A stretch of DNA of 64,000 nucleotides from Burkholderiales bacterium (GTDB taxonomy: Bacteria; Pseudomonadota; Gammaproteobacteria; Burkholderiales; Burkholderiaceae_C), in the NCBI GenBank assembly GCA_016192425.1, contig JACPUE010000023.1:43525-107524 (forward strand), written 5' to 3'. Of this stretch, positions 31,319 to 41,458 are shown in pieces. Position 1 is the first letter of the stretch. The number at the start of each line of letters is the position of its first letter. The translations under genes and the position numbers were made by a program. The notes under the pieces were generated by a model. The model searched no databases, was not told where the DNA came from, and worked only from the letters and a program-made list of their open reading frames with translations.

Positions 31319-33466
31319 ATGACACAGCAAGATTCCGTCACTTTCGAAGTGGACGCCAGCGGCGTTGGTCTGGTCACTTTCGACCAGCCGGGCCGCGCCA
31401 TGAACGTGCTCACGCCCGAACTGCTGGGCCGTTTTGCCACGCTGCTCGATCGCCTGGAGAAGGAAGAAGGCCTCAAGGGGCTGGTGCTCACCTCGGGCAA
31501 GTCCAGCTTCATCGCCGGTGCCGACATCGACCAGCTCAGCCAGATCACCACGGTGGAGCAGGCCTTTCAGTTGGGCGAGGAGCTCAAGGCCCTGCTGCGC
31601 CGCATGGAGAAATGCGGCAAGCCCGTGGTGGCCGCCCTCAACGGCACCACGCTGGGCGGCGGCCTGGAGCTGGCATTGGCCTGCCACGCCCGCTTTGCCA
31701 TCGATGACCCCAAGGCCAAGATCGGCCTGCCCGAGGTCAAGCTGGGCCTGCTGCCCGGTGCCGGTGGCATGCAGCGCCTGCCGCGCCTCATTGGCATCCA
31801 GAAGAGCTTTGAACTCATCACCCAGGGCACCGAGCTGAGCCCCGCCAAGGCCAAGGGCCTGGGCATCGTCAACGAGCTGGCGGCCTCGCGCGAAGAACTG
31901 CTGCAAAAGGCGCGTGAATGGTGCCTGGCCAACCCCCAGCCCGTGCAGCCCTGGGATGCCAAGGGCTTCCGCATTCCTGGCGGCGACAGCAAGAGCCCGT
32001 CCGTGGTGCAGATGCTGGCCATCGCGCCCTCCATGGCCAACGCCAAGGCCCATGGCAACTACCCGGCCATCACGCACATCATGAGCTGCCTGTTCGAGGG
32101 CTGCCTGCTCGACATCGACAACGCGCTGCAGGTCGAGTCGCGCTACTTCGCGGCCTGCATCGTCTCGCAGGTCAGCAAGAACATGATCGGCACGCTGTGG
32201 TACCAGCTCAACGCCATCAAGAAGGGCCAGTCGCGCCCCGCGAACCAGCCGCAGGGCAAGGTCAATAAGGTCGGCATCCTGGGTGCGGGCATGATGGGTG
32301 CGGGCATTGCCTACGTGTCGGCCAAGGCCGGCATCGACGTCGTGCTGCTCGACACCACGCAGGAGAACGCCGACAAGGGCAAGGCCTACTCGCAAGGTCT
32401 GCTGGACAAGGCCCTGTCGCGCGGCAGGACCACGCAGGAGAAACGCGATGCGCTGCTGGCGCGCATCCAGCCGACCACGCGCTACGAAGACCTGCAAGGT
32501 TGCGATCTGGTGGTCGAGGCCGTGTTCGAGGACCGCGCCATCAAGGCCGATTGCACCAAGTTGGCCGAGGCGGTGATGGGCGAGGACGCGGTGTTTGCCT
32601 CCAACACCTCCACGCTGCCCATCACGGGGCTGGCGCAGGTGAGCCGCCGCCCGGCGCAGTTCATCGGCCTGCATTTCTTCTCGCCCGTGGACAAGATGCC
32701 GCTGGTCGAGATCATCGTGGGCGAGAAGACGTCGAACGCCACGCTGGCACGCGGTTTCGACTACGTTCTGCAGATCGGCAAGACGCCCATCGTGGTCAAC
32801 GACAGCCGGGGCTTCTACACCTCGCGCGTGTTCGCCACCTACGTGATGGAGGGCATCGCCATGCTGGCCGAGGGCGTGCATCCGCGCTCCATCGAGGTGG
32901 CGGGCGTCAAGGCCGGCATGCCCATGCCGCCGCTGGCCCTGCAGGACGAGGTCTCGCTGAGCCTGTCGCTGCACGTGAGCGACCAGACGCGCCGCGACCT
33001 GGAGGCCGAGGGCAAGAGCTACCCCACGCACCCCGGCGAGGCGGTGCTGCGCAAGCTGTGCGCCGGGCTGGGCCGCGTCGGCAAGAAGGCGGGCAAGGGC
33101 TTTTACGACTACCAGGGCAAGGAAAAGACCCTGTGGCCGGAGCTGACCACGCTGTACCCACCGCGCGCCGACCAGCCCACGCAGCAGGAACTGGTGGACC
33201 GGCTGATGTTCATCCAGGCCAACGAGGCCGCGCGCTGCTTCGAGGAGAACGTGGTGCGCTCGGTGGCCGACGCTAACATCGGTTCCATCTTCGGCTGGGG
33301 CTTTGCGCCGCACCAGGGCGGGGCGCTGCAGTTCATCAATGCCATGGGCGTGCAGCGCTTCGTAGCGCGCTCGCGTGAACTGGCGCGGCGGCATGGAGCA
33401 CGCTTCGAGCCCGCGGCCATTCTGGTCCAGATGGCGCAGGAAAACGCGAGGTTCCAGGATGCGTGA
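31319..33466 (+). CDS. Enoyl-CoA hydratase / 3-hydroxyacyl-CoA dehydrogenase fusion
   Basis: A 715-residue multifunctional beta-oxidation protein of the FadB/FadJ kind. Residues 1-190 are the crotonase part, with IAGADIDQL and [16 protein letters not shown] forming the oxyanion hole and [14 protein letters not shown] the catalytic glutamate region. The NAD-binding loop is [14 protein letters not shown] near residue 320, followed by the 3-hydroxyacyl-CoA dehydrogenase domains ([17 protein letters not shown]). It pairs with the thiolase upstream. ATG 31319 follows a GAGGCG. The next gene overlaps its end by eight bases. Confidence 0.94.
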   Translation: MTQQDSVTFEVDASGVGLVTFDQPGRAMNVLTPELLGRFATLLDRLEKEEGLKGLVLTSGKSSFIAGADIDQLSQITTVEQAFQLGEELKALLRRMEKCGKPVVAALNGTTLGGGLELALACHARFAIDDPKAKIGLPEVKLGLLPGAGGMQRLPRLIGIQKSFELITQGTELSPAKAKGLGIVNELAASREELLQKAREWCLANPQPVQPWDAKGFRIPGGDSKSPSVVQMLAIAPSMANAKAHGNYPAITHIMSCLFEGCLLDIDNALQVESRYFAACIVSQVSKNMIGTLWYQLNAIKKGQSRPANQPQGKVNKVGILGAGMMGAGIAYVSAKAGIDVVLLDTTQENADKGKAYSQGLLDKALSRGRTTQEKRDALLARIQPTTRYEDLQGCDLVVEAVFEDRAIKADCTKLAEAVMGEDAVFASNTSTLPITGLAQVSRRPAQFIGLHFFSPVDKMPLVEIIVGEKTSNATLARGFDYVLQIGKTPIVVNDSRGFYTSRVFATYVMEGIAMLAEGVHPRSIEVAGVKAGMPMPPLALQDEVSLSLSLHVSDQTRRDLEAEGKSYPTHPGEAVLRKLCAGLGRVGKKAGKGFYDYQGKEKTLWPELTTLYPPRADQPTQQELVDRLMFIQANEAARCFEENVVRSVADANIGSIFGWGFAPHQGGALQFINAMGVQRFVARSRELARRHGARFEPAAILVQMAQENARFQDA

Positions 33467-34625
33467 TCCCGCCTTGGCCAGCGTGTACGTGGACTACTTC
33501 AACGAGACCCACGGCATGGTGCGCGACACCATGCGCCGCTTCGTCAACGAGGCCGTCAAGCCGCACATCGACGCATGGGAAGAGGCGGGCGGCTTCCCGC
33601 GCGAGGTGTACCCACAGGCCGGAAGCCTGGGCCTGCTGGGCATCGGCCACCCGGTCGAGTTCGGCGGCTCGGGCGATGAGGACGTGTTCCTGAAGGTGGC
33701 GGCCAGCGAGGAACTGATGCGCAGCGGCTCAGGCGGCTTTGTCGCGAGCCTGGGTTCGCTGGATATCGGCCTGCCGCCGGTCTGGCGCATGGGCTCGGAC
33801 GCGCTCAAGGCGCGCATCGTGCCGCAGGTGCTCGCGGGCGAGAAGATCGCCGCGCTGGCCGTCACCGAGCCCAGCGGCGGCTCGGACGTGGCCAACCTCA
33901 AGACCCGCGCGGTGCGCGATGGCGACCATTACGTGGTCAATGGCGCCAAGACCTTCATCACCTCGGGCGCGCGCGCCGACTACTACACCGTGGCCGTGCG
34001 CACGGGCGAGGCGGGTTTTGGCGGCGTCTCGCTGCTGCTCATCGAGAAGGGCACGCCGGGCTTCACCGTGGGGCGCAAGCTCAAGAAGATGGGCTGGTGG
34101 GCCTCGGACACGGCCGAGCTGTTCTTCCAGGACTGCCGCGTGCCTGCGGACAACCTGCTGGGGCCGGAGAACTCGGGCTTCTTCACCATCATGGCCAACT
34201 TCCAGGCCGAGCGCCTGAGCCTGGCCATCATGGCCTACATGACGGCGCAGCTCGCGCTGGAGCAATGCCTGGCCTACGTGAAGGAGCGCACCACCTTCGG
34301 CAAGCCGCTGTCCAAGCACCAGGTCATCCGCCACAAGCTGGCCGAGATGACCACCCAGGTGAACGTGGCGCGGGAGTACACCTATCGCTGCGCCGCACGC
34401 ATGCAGGCGGGCGAGCCGGCGATCGCCGAGGTTTCCATGGCCAAGAACTTTGCCACCTCGGTGTCCACCATGGTCACGGATGAGGCGGTGCAGATCTTCG
34501 GCGGCATGGGCTACATGCGCGAGTCGCTGGTCGAGCGCCTGTACCGCGACAACCGCATCCTCTCCATCGGCGGCGGTACGCACGAGATCATGAACGAGAT
34601 CATTTCTAAACAACTGGGGTTGTGA
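33459..34625 (+). CDS. Acyl-CoA dehydrogenase
   Basis: A 388-residue second dehydrogenase in the operon. VTEPSGGSDVANL near residue 130 replaces the usual TEPGxGSD with Ser in place of Gly. IFGGMGYMRESLVERLYRD is the C-terminal signature, SIGGGTHEIM again lacks the MCAD glutamate, and FQAERLSLAIM offers the alternative. ATG 33459 overlaps the preceding stop by eight bases. Two dehydrogenases in one operon suggest different chain lengths or substrates. Substrate unknown. Confidence 0.92.
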   Translation: MRDPALASVYVDYFNETHGMVRDTMRRFVNEAVKPHIDAWEEAGGFPREVYPQAGSLGLLGIGHPVEFGGSGDEDVFLKVAASEELMRSGSGGFVASLGSLDIGLPPVWRMGSDALKARIVPQVLAGEKIAALAVTEPSGGSDVANLKTRAVRDGDHYVVNGAKTFITSGARADYYTVAVRTGEAGFGGVSLLLIEKGTPGFTVGRKLKKMGWWASDTAELFFQDCRVPADNLLGPENSGFFTIMANFQAERLSLAIMAYMTAQLALEQCLAYVKERTTFGKPLSKHQVIRHKLAEMTTQVNVAREYTYRCAARMQAGEPAIAEVSMAKNFATSVSTMVTDEAVQIFGGMGYMRESLVERLYRDNRILSIGGGTHEIMNEIISKQLGL

Positions 34626-35659
34626 CGGACATGGATGTGCCCCCACTGCTGTCCGGCCTGCGCGTGCTCGACCTCACGCGCAACCTGCCCGGGCCTTTCG
34701 CCACGCGCCTGCTGGCCGACCTGGGCGCCACCATCGTCAAGGTGGAGCCGCCCGAGGGCGACCCGGCGCGGCCGTTGGCGGCGCTGTTCGAGGCGCTCAA
34801 CCACGGCAAGGAATGCCGCAGCATCGACTTCCGCAGCAGCGCCGACCTGGACCGCCTGCGCACCTGGGTGCAGGAGGCCGACGTGCTGCTCGACAGCTTC
34901 CGCCCTGGCGTGCTGCAGGGCCTGGGGCTGGATGCGGCCACGCTGCACGCGCTGAACCCGCGCCTGGTGATGGTGTCCATCACCGGCTACGGCCAGCACG
35001 GCCCCTGGGCGCAGAAGGCGGGGCACGACCTTAACTTCATGGCGCTGTCGGGCGTGCTGGACCAGATGCGTGCGCCCACGGGCGAGCTGGCCCTGTCCAA
35101 CGTGCAGTGGGGCGACCTGGCAGGAGGCAGCGCCATGGCCTGCATCGCCGTGCTGGCGGCGGTGTTCGAGGCGCAGCGCACGGGGCAGGGCAGGCACCTG
35201 GACGTGAGCATGGCCCATGGCCTGCACGCCCAACTGGTCATGCCCAAGGCCACGGGCGCCATGCTGGCGCCGCTGCTGGGGCGCCGCCCCGGCGCGGGCG
35301 AGGATCTGCTCAATGGCGTGCTGCCCTGCTACAACCTCTACGCCACGCAGGACGGGCGCCACCTGGCCGTGGGCGCGCTGGAGTTCAAGTTCTGGAAGGC
35401 TGCGTGCGAGGTCTTTGACCGCCCCGACTGGGCGCAGCGCCACTGGCAGCGCGGCCAACTGCCGGGTTCCAGCGACTGTGCTGCCCTGCGCGCCGAGGTG
35501 GCACAGCTTGTCGCCTCGCAGCCGCTGGCCGTGTGGAGCGAGCGCTTTGCGCTGGCCGACGCCTGCGTCACCCCGGTGCTCACGCTGGAGGAGGCGCAAA
35601 CGCACCCGCTGTTTGCGGGCGGCGTGCGGCCGCAGCCCTGGGCAGAGATCGCAGATTGA
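34622..35659 (+). CDS. CaiB/BaiF-family CoA-transferase
   Basis: A 345-residue family III CoA-transferase that would move CoA between acyl groups and so activate an acid without ATP. LSGLRVLDLTRNLPGPFATR is the N-terminal signature, and the catalytic aspartate lies in KAGHDLNFMALSGVL near residue 139. Start GTG 34622 overlaps the previous stop; ATG 34631 is an alternative. It is similar to, and longer than, the CaiB-like gene at 16.9 kb. Its place in the operon suggests it feeds the pathway. Confidence 0.88.
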   Translation: MTDMDVPPLLSGLRVLDLTRNLPGPFATRLLADLGATIVKVEPPEGDPARPLAALFEALNHGKECRSIDFRSSADLDRLRTWVQEADVLLDSFRPGVLQGLGLDAATLHALNPRLVMVSITGYGQHGPWAQKAGHDLNFMALSGVLDQMRAPTGELALSNVQWGDLAGGSAMACIAVLAAVFEAQRTGQGRHLDVSMAHGLHAQLVMPKATGAMLAPLLGRRPGAGEDLLNGVLPCYNLYATQDGRHLAVGALEFKFWKAACEVFDRPDWAQRHWQRGQLPGSSDCAALRAEVAQLVASQPLAVWSERFALADACVTPVLTLEEAQTHPLFAGGVRPQPWAEIAD

Positions 35660-35685
35660 GCGGCATGCGCCCGTAAACTCGGCGC

Positions 35686-36720
35686 ATGATCACCTTCCAC
35701 AACCCGCTGCACCACCTGCACGCTCCGGTGCATGAGTTCTTCCGGGGCGAGCGCGTGCCCTGCTTCGAGAAGCCCGCACGCGCCGACTACGTCGAGGCCC
35801 GTTTGAGCGAGCGCGGACACACGCTGCTGGCGCCCGACCAGGACAGCAGCGCCGTGCTCGCGCGCATCCATGCGCCGCGCTACCTGCAGTTTCTGCAGAC
35901 GGCGTGGGCGCAATGGCTGGCGCTGGACCCGGCCAATGCCCAGGTGCAACCCTTCCCCTCTGTCTGGCCCGTGCGCACGCTGCGCAGCGACATCGAGCCG
36001 GACAACTTTGTCGCCAGGCTGGGGCTGTATTCCATGGACAACGGCACGCCGCTGGCCGCGGGCAGCTGGCAGGCCGCCAAGGCCGGGGCCGATGCCGCCG
36101 CCAGCGCGGCGGCGCGCGTGGCGGCCGGTGCGCGCGCGGCCTTCTGCTGCACGCGCCCGCCGGGCCACCATGCGGGGCCGGACTTCATGGGCGGCTACTG
36201 CCTGCTCAACAACGCCGCCGTGGCGGCGCAATGGCTGCGCGACCAGGGCGCGGCGCGCGTGGCCGTGCTGGACGTGGACTACCACCACGGCAACGGCACG
36301 CAAAGCATCTTCTACGACCGCGCCGACGTGCTGTTCGCCAGCATCCACGGCGACCCGCGCACCGAATACCCGTTTTACCTGGGCCATGCCGATGAAACGG
36401 GCGAGGGCGCCGGGGCGGGCTGCAACCTCAACCTGCCGCTGGCGGCAGGCAGCAGCGTGCAGGCGTGGTTCGGCGCGCTGGAAGCGGCCTGTGCGCGCAT
36501 CGCGGACTTCGGCGCCGACGCGCTGGTGGTCTCGCTCGGGCTCGATACGTTCGAGGGTGACCCGATCTCGCGCTTTGCCCTGGCCTCGGCGGATTTCCTG
36601 CGCCTGGGGCAGCGGCTGGCGCAGTTGGGCCTGCCCACCGTGTTCGTGCTGGAGGGCGGCTATGCCGCGGCCGAGCTGGGCACCAACGCGGTGAACGTGC
36701 TCGAAGGCTTTGAGGGCTGA
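35686..36720 (+). CDS. Histone deacetylase-family (acetylpolyamine amidohydrolase-like) protein
   Basis: A 344-residue metal-dependent deacetylase. CTRPPGHHAG near residue 160 holds the paired catalytic histidines, VLDVDYHHGNGTQSIFY near 195 two zinc ligands, and VSLGLDTFEGDP the third. The C-terminal tyrosine motif is LEGGYAAAELG. Bacterial members act on acetylpolyamines or acetylated small molecules. It lies 26 nt after the CaiB gene and 6 nt before the LhgO-like gene, possibly cotranscribed with the beta-oxidation genes. Substrate unknown. Confidence 0.9.
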   Translation: MITFHNPLHHLHAPVHEFFRGERVPCFEKPARADYVEARLSERGHTLLAPDQDSSAVLARIHAPRYLQFLQTAWAQWLALDPANAQVQPFPSVWPVRTLRSDIEPDNFVARLGLYSMDNGTPLAAGSWQAAKAGADAAASAAARVAAGARAAFCCTRPPGHHAGPDFMGGYCLLNNAAVAAQWLRDQGAARVAVLDVDYHHGNGTQSIFYDRADVLFASIHGDPRTEYPFYLGHADETGEGAGAGCNLNLPLAAGSSVQAWFGALEAACARIADFGADALVVSLGLDTFEGDPISRFALASADFLRLGQRLAQLGLPTVFVLEGGYAAAELGTNAVNVLEGFEG

Positions 36721-36726
36721 CCCACC

Positions 36727-37827
36727 ATGGCAGAGCAAGTCGATTGCGTGGTGGTGGGCGCAGGCGTGGTGGGCCTGGCCGTGGCCCGCGCGCTGGCCCT
36801 GCGCGGGCGCGAGGTGCTGGTGCTGGAAGCCGCCCACACCTTTGGCACAGGCACCAGTGCGCGCAACAGCGAGGTCATCCACGCCGGGCTGTACTACCCG
36901 CAGGGTTCGCTCAAGGCGCGGCTGTGCGTGCAGGGGCGCGAGCTGCTGTACGCCTATTGCGCCGAGCGCGCCATTCCCCACCAGCGCTGCGGCAAGCTGG
37001 TGGTGGCCACCGCCGATGCGCAGCGCGAATCCCTGCGCGCCGTGCAGGCGCATGCACTGGGCAATGGCGTGGCACTGCAATGGCTGGAGCGCGACGAGGC
37101 GCGTGCCCTGGAGCCCGCCCTCGAATGCGTGGCCGCATTGCACTCGCCCGACACCGGCATTGTGGACAGCCACGCGCTGATGCTGGGCCTGCTGGCCGAT
37201 GTCGAGCAGGCCGGTGGAATGTTGGCAGTCAATTCGGCTGTAGCGCTCATGGAATGTGCGCAAGACGCTATCAATGTAATAGCGAACGATGGCACGTGCC
37301 TGCAGGCCGCCACGGTGGTCAACGCCGCCGGGCTGGCAGCACCCGCACTGGCGCGCAGCACCCGGGGGCTGGACGCCGTGCATGTGCCGCAGCCGCGCTA
37401 CGCCAAGGGCAATTACTTCACCCTGGCGGGCCGCGCGCCGTTCTCGCACCTGATCTACCCCGTGCCAGAGGCCGCAGGCCTGGGCGTGCACCTGACGCTG
37501 GACCTGGGCGGCCAGGCGCGCTTCGGGCCCGATGTGCAGTGGGTGGATGCGCCCGACGACCTGGCGGTGGATCCGGAACGCGGCCAGGCCTTCTACGCCG
37601 AGGTGCGCAAATACTGGCCCGGCCTGCGCGATGGGGCGCTGGAGCCCGGTTACGCGGGCATACGGCCCAAGGTGTTCGACGCGCAGGGCGCCGCCATTGC
37701 AGACTTCGTGGTTCAGGGGCCTGCCGTGCACGGGGTGCCGGGCCTGGTCAACCTGTTCGGTATCGAGTCGCCAGGGCTCACCAGCGCGCTGGCTCTGGGC
37801 GCATATGCGGCGCGCATCCTGGCCTGA
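36727..37827 (+). CDS. FAD-dependent 2-hydroxyacid oxidoreductase, LhgO-like
   Basis: A 366-residue protein of the DAO/LhgO family. The FAD-binding start is [40 protein letters not shown] near residue 45 is typical of L-2-hydroxyglutarate oxidases, and the C-terminal IRPKVFD with [15 protein letters not shown] completes the domain. It probably oxidises L-2-hydroxyglutarate or a like acid at the membrane quinone pool. Residues about 166-186 are encoded by a reversed copy of the dispersed element, giving [17 protein letters not shown]. Six bases separate it from the deacetylase-like gene. Confidence 0.85.
   Translation: MAEQVDCVVVGAGVVGLAVARALALRGREVLVLEAAHTFGTGTSARNSEVIHAGLYYPQGSLKARLCVQGRELLYAYCAERAIPHQRCGKLVVATADAQRESLRAVQAHALGNGVALQWLERDEARALEPALECVAALHSPDTGIVDSHALMLGLLADVEQAGGMLAVNSAVALMECAQDAINVIANDGTCLQAATVVNAAGLAAPALARSTRGLDAVHVPQPRYAKGNYFTLAGRAPFSHLIYPVPEAAGLGVHLTLDLGGQARFGPDVQWVDAPDDLAVDPERGQAFYAEVRKYWPGLRDGALEPGYAGIRPKVFDAQGAAIADFVVQGPAVHGVPGLVNLFGIESPGLTSALALGAYAARILA
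37224..37283 (-). repeat. Dispersed 60-nt element, copy 4, reverse, inside the LhgO-like gene
   Basis: The core at 37244-37271, read on the minus strand, starts ATAGCGTCTTGCGC and ends GAGCG. It is the most decayed copy but keeps the 28-nt spacing. The host frame reads GCT of GCTAT as a codon, as in aceF and lpdA. Confidence 0.6.
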
Positions 37828-37945
37828 TTTCCTTGCATGGCCCACAGTTTTTGCTCCGGGGCGCTGCGGGGGTCGTTAAGATGAACCACCCAGCCACACG
37901 CTCTGTGGCATGCACTTTTTTCCAACGTAGCAACGAAAGGCATGT

Positions 37946-38257
37946 ATGACGACTCAGACGACCGACTCCCTGCACAGCACCCAGGCCGAGCTGGAGAAAC
38001 TTGTGGCTGAAATGCGTACTGTGATGGCCAACAAGAGCCTGGACAGCGTGCCCGAGATCAAGGCGCTGCGCGAGCGTCTGGACGAAGGCATGCACAACGT
38101 GCGCGATGCCGCCATCCGCGCGGCGCAAGAAGCCGCCAACCAGGCCAAGGACGCAGCCCGCGCCGCCGACCGCTATGCCCACGACGAACCCTGGCGCGTG
38201 GCTGGTGCCGCGCTGGCCGTGGGCGCAGTGGTGGGCTTCCTGCTGGCACGTCGCTGA
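37946..38257 (+). CDS. DUF883 (ElaB/YqjD-like) membrane-anchored protein
   Basis: A 103-residue protein of the ElaB/YqjD family. The long helical N-terminal part is rich in Ala, Lys and Glu, and one C-terminal membrane helix (VAGAALAVGAVVGFLLARR) ends in the family's GFLLARR. E. coli YqjD binds ribosomes at the membrane in stationary phase. It heads a three-gene set resembling E. coli yqjDEK. Confidence 0.88.
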   Translation: MTTQTTDSLHSTQAELEKLVAEMRTVMANKSLDSVPEIKALRERLDEGMHNVRDAAIRAAQEAANQAKDAARAADRYAHDEPWRVAGAALAVGAVVGFLLARR

Positions 38258-38261
38258 GCGC

Positions 38262-38657
38262 ATGAACTGGATCTCGCTGCTGGGGCTCGAAGCCTTTGTC
38301 CTGCGCTGGCGTGCCGCCGCGCTGGAAGGGGCGATCGCCATCGAGGATCGCGCCGAACTGGCCCGGCTGGAGTGGCACGAGCAAAAGGCCCGCCTGCGCC
38401 AGTTGCTGCTGCTCATACTGGCCGTGGGGGGGCTCACGGTGGTGGCACTCATGCTGCTGTCGGTGGCGCTCCTGGTGCAGTTCTGGGACAGCCCGTACCG
38501 CACCCTGGTGGCCTGGCTGCTGGCCGTGGGCTGGCTGCTGGCCTGGGGGGTGGCGCTGGCGGCTCTGGTGCGCGTTGCCAACGCCGCCAGCAATGCCTTT
38601 GCGCAGACGCGCGAAGAACTGGTGCGCGACTGGCGCGAGATCAAGGAGCAGCTGTGA
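38262..38657 (+). CDS. YqjE-like phage holin-superfamily membrane protein
   Basis: A 131-residue protein with an amphipathic N-terminus (AIAIEDRAELARLEWHEQKA) and two membrane helices near LLLLILAVGGLTVVALMLL and LVAWLLAVGWLLAWGVAL. This is the DUF1469/holin III arrangement of YqjE. The start is ATG 38262, 4 nt after the DUF883 gene; the longer frame from 38106 overlaps it. Function unknown. Confidence 0.85.
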   Translation: MNWISLLGLEAFVLRWRAAALEGAIAIEDRAELARLEWHEQKARLRQLLLLILAVGGLTVVALMLLSVALLVQFWDSPYRTLVAWLLAVGWLLAWGVALAALVRVANAASNAFAQTREELVRDWREIKEQL

Positions 38658-38971
38658 CCGAGCCCGGCCCCCGCCTCACGCCCCAGCGCATCGCCGAGCG
38701 CAAAGGCCAACTGCGCGAACGCATGGCCGCCCAGCGCCAGCGCTTGCGCGCGCGCCGCCAGGAGAGGCAGCAAGAACGCGAACAGGCCCGCCAGCAAGCC
38801 GCGATGAATGCCGCCGAACCCCTGGCCCAGCGCGCGCTGGCCTTTGCCAAGGACCACCCCCTGGCCCTGGCCCTGGTGGCCGCAGGCGCCGCCGTGGCCG
38901 GCCCGCGCCGCCTGGTGCGCTGGGCGGGCGCGGTGCTGCCGCTGTTGATGCAGTTGCGCAGCGGGCGCTGA
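38654..38971 (+). CDS. YqjK-like small basic protein
   Basis: A 105-residue protein with a long Arg/Gln/Glu-rich helix (about residues 12-48, ERMAAQRQRLRARRQERQQ) and a hydrophobic C-terminus (LALALVAAGAAVAGPRRL). It starts with GTG 38654, overlapping the stop of the YqjE-like gene. The position and makeup match YqjK. Function unknown. Confidence 0.75.
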   Translation: MTEPGPRLTPQRIAERKGQLRERMAAQRQRLRARRQERQQEREQARQQAAMNAAEPLAQRALAFAKDHPLALALVAAGAAVAGPRRLVRWAGAVLPLLMQLRSGR

Positions 38972-38984
38972 TTTAGCGCCCCGC
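38961..38984. terminator. Bidirectional hairpin between convergent genes
   Basis: GCGGGCGCT and AGCGCCCCGC flank a five-base loop and cover the stop codons of the YqjK-like gene and pyrD. There is no long U-tract on either side. Confidence 0.45.
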
Positions 38985-40040
38985 CTTGATCGCCCTTGCC
39001 ACGCGCTGCACCAGCGCCGGGCCTTCGTAGATCAGGCCGGTGTAGATCTGCACCACGTCCGCGCCTGCGCGGATCTTGCTCAGTGCGTCTTCGGCGCTCA
39101 GGATGCCGCCCACGCCGATGATGGGGAAGCGGCTGCCCAGGGCGGCGCGCAGCAGGCGGATGACCTGGTTGCTGGGCTCCAGCACCGGGGCGCCGCTCAG
39201 GCCGCCGGTTTCCTCGGCGTGGCGCAGGCCTTGCACGGCGCTGCGGCCGATGGTGGTGTTGGTGGCCACCACGCCGTCCATGCCGTGGCGCTGCAGGGTG
39301 GCGGCGATCACGGCGACCTGGTCTTCGTCCAGGTCGGGGGCGATTTTCACGAACAAGGGCACGCGCCGCTGCGTGCCGTCGGCGCGGGCGTGCTGCTGCG
39401 CCAGTTGCTCGCGGCGCTCGGCAATGGCGCCCAGCAGGCCGTCGAGCGCGGCGTCGCTTTGCAGTGCGCGCAGGTTCTTGGTGTTGGGGGAGCTGATGTT
39501 GACGGTGACGTAGTCGGCATGCGGGTACACGCCGTCCAGGCAGGTGAGGTAGTCGCGCGTGGCGTCTTCGATGGGCGTGGCGGCGTTCTTGCCGATGTTC
39601 AGGCCCAGCAGCATGGGGTGCTTTTGCTGGCGGCGGAACTGGGCCTGCTGCACGTTGTGCAGAAAGGCGTCCAGCCCGTCGTTGTTGAAGCCCAGGCGGT
39701 TGATGAGCGCGCGTGCCTCGGGCAGGCGGAACATGCGCGGCTTGGGGTTGCCCGGCTGCGCCTTGGGTGTGACGGTGCCCACTTCGACAAAGCCGAAGCC
39801 CATGGCGCCCAGCGCGTCGATGCAGCGCGCGTTCTTGTCCAGCCCGGCGGCCAGGCCTACGCGGTTGGGAAAGCGCAGGCCCGCCAGTTCGATGGGGTCG
39901 TGCACGGTCTCGTTGCACCAGGCCCATTGCAACGGCGTGCCCTGGCCGCGCGCGAGCATGTCCATGGTCAGGTCGTGGGCGGTTTCGGGGTCCAGGCCGA
40001 ACAGAAAGGGGCGGGTGAGGGCGTAGGGGATCAGTGACAT
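38973..40040 (-). CDS. pyrD: Dihydroorotate dehydrogenase (quinone), class 2
   Basis: A 355-residue FMN enzyme of pyrimidine synthesis, bound to the membrane by its N-terminal helices ([19 protein letters not shown]). [12 protein letters not shown] and [13 protein letters not shown] carry the FMN and catalytic serine signatures; the C-terminal phosphate loop is [20 protein letters not shown]. Length and motifs are those of class 2 enzymes that pass electrons to quinone. It is divergent from rpiA, with 35 nt between. Confidence 0.96.
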   Translation of the reverse strand: MSLIPYALTRPFLFGLDPETAHDLTMDMLARGQGTPLQWAWCNETVHDPIELAGLRFPNRVGLAAGLDKNARCIDALGAMGFGFVEVGTVTPKAQPGNPKPRMFRLPEARALINRLGFNNDGLDAFLHNVQQAQFRRQQKHPMLLGLNIGKNAATPIEDATRDYLTCLDGVYPHADYVTVNISSPNTKNLRALQSDAALDGLLGAIAERREQLAQQHARADGTQRRVPLFVKIAPDLDEDQVAVIAATLQRHGMDGVVATNTTIGRSAVQGLRHAEETGGLSGAPVLEPSNQVIRLLRAALGSRFPIIGVGGILSAEDALSKIRAGADVVQIYTGLIYEGPALVQRVARAIKAGR

Positions 40041-40075
40041 GGGGATAATTCAGGGTTCACCCCTGATTTTCTCCC

Positions 40076-40765
40076 ATGACGACATCTACCCCCCTGACCC
40101 AAGACGAACTCAAGGCCCTGGTCGGCCAGGCTGCGCTGCGCTACATCGTACCCGGCGACATTGTGGGCGTAGGCACGGGCTCCACGGTCAACAAGTTCAT
40201 CGACGCGCTCGCCACGGTCAAGGATCAGGTGCGCGGCGCGGTTTCCAGTTCAGTGGCCAGTACCGAGCGCCTGCGCACCATCGGCATTCCGGTGCTTGAT
40301 GCCAACGAGGTCGAGCAACTGGGCGTGTACATCGACGGCGCCGACGAGATCGACGGCCAGGGCCACATGGTCAAGGGCGGCGGCGCTGCGCTCACGCGCG
40401 AGAAGATCGTGGCCGCGCTGGCACGCCAGTTTGTCTGCATTGCCGACGAGTCCAAGCTGGTGGAGACGCTGGGCCGCTTTCCATTGCCCGTGGAGGTGAT
40501 TCCCATGGCCACGGCGCACGTGGTGCGGCGCTTTGCGGCGCTGGGCGGCCAGGCCACGCTGCGCCTGAAGGACGGCCAGCCGCTGGTGACGGACAACGGC
40601 CAGCACATCCTGGATGTGACGGGCCTGTCCATCACCGACCCGCTGGCGCTGGAGTCGCAGATCAACCAGTGGCCCGGTGTGGTCACGGTGGGCATTTTTG
40701 CGCACCAGAAGGCGCAGGTCTGCCTGCTCGGCACGGCCCAGGGCGTCAAGACCCTGAACTTCTGA
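40076..40765 (+). CDS. rpiA: Ribose-5-phosphate isomerase A
   Basis: A 229-residue isomerase interconverting ribose-5-phosphate and ribulose-5-phosphate. [15 protein letters not shown] near residue 31, DGADEID near 85 and [12 protein letters not shown] near 98 (with the catalytic glutamate) are the standard motifs. It ends 10 nt before the convergent gene, across a CTTCTGA/TCAGAAG inverted repeat (40758-40781). Confidence 0.97.
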   Translation: MTTSTPLTQDELKALVGQAALRYIVPGDIVGVGTGSTVNKFIDALATVKDQVRGAVSSSVASTERLRTIGIPVLDANEVEQLGVYIDGADEIDGQGHMVKGGGAALTREKIVAALARQFVCIADESKLVETLGRFPLPVEVIPMATAHVVRRFAALGGQATLRLKDGQPLVTDNGQHILDVTGLSITDPLALESQINQWPGVVTVGIFAHQKAQVCLLGTAQGVKTLNF

Positions 40766-40774
40766 CCTGAGCCT

Positions 40775-41440
40775 TCAGAAGCGGATGCCCGCCGGATTGG
40801 AGGGCGTGGGCGCGCCAGGGGGCGGCGGCGGAGGTGCTTGGCGCCGTGGGCGCCCGGCGGGTGCGGACGCGGCTTCCTGCGGCACGTCGGGCGCCGATGC
40901 TGCCGGGGCCTTGGCGGGTGCCAGGGGCGTGGCGGCGGGCTGTGTGTAGCCCTTGGGCAGGCGCGATTGCGCGGGGTAGCCTGCGGCGTCGAGGTACTGC
41001 GTCCATTCGGCGTCGGCGAAGCCCTTGAGCTGCTGGCGCCCGATGGTGCCAAAGGGCAGGGTGGAATCGCCGCTGAGGCGGCGCAGGGCCTCGATGTCTT
41101 CGTTGCTGTTGACGCTGCGCTCCGTGAAGGGCACGCCGCGCTGCACCAGCAGTTGGCGGGCCTGCTGGCAGGGGCTGCAGCCCTCGCCGGTGTACAGCGT
41201 TACCGGAAAGCGGCTGGCTATCTGGCGCAGTTCCGAAGGCAGGGCTGGGTTGCTGGCGCCGCCGCCGGACGCGGTGGAGAGCACCGTGCTCTGGGCCTTC
41301 TTGTCTTCGGGCGCACGGTCCGAAAAGGTGACCTTGCCGTCAGGGCCCACGATGCGATGCACCTGCTGGGCCTGTGTGGCGGTGGCTAGCAATGCGCCGG
41401 TGGCGCAGGCGGCGAGGGCGGCAAGGCGGGCAACGGACAT
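40775..41440 (-). CDS. Secreted DUF4124/glutaredoxin-like protein
   Basis: A 221-residue exported protein. A signal peptide (AALAACATGALLATATQAQ) is followed by a DUF4124-type segment (HRIVGPDGKVTFSDRAPEDK) and then a thioredoxin/glutaredoxin-like domain with CSPC in YTGEGCSPCQQARQLL near residue 88. The C-terminal 60 residues are Pro/Ala-rich and end in a proline run, probably disordered. A periplasmic thiol role is plausible but unproven. Confidence 0.82.
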   Translation of the reverse strand: MSVARLAALAACATGALLATATQAQQVHRIVGPDGKVTFSDRAPEDKKAQSTVLSTASGGGASNPALPSELRQIASRFPVTLYTGEGCSPCQQARQLLVQRGVPFTERSVNSNEDIEALRRLSGDSTLPFGTIGRQQLKGFADAEWTQYLDAAGYPAQSRLPKGYTQPAATPLAPAKAPAASAPDVPQEAASAPAGRPRRQAPPPPPPGAPTPSNPAGIRF

Positions 41441-41458
41441 GGGGCCTCCGGTGGGTTT

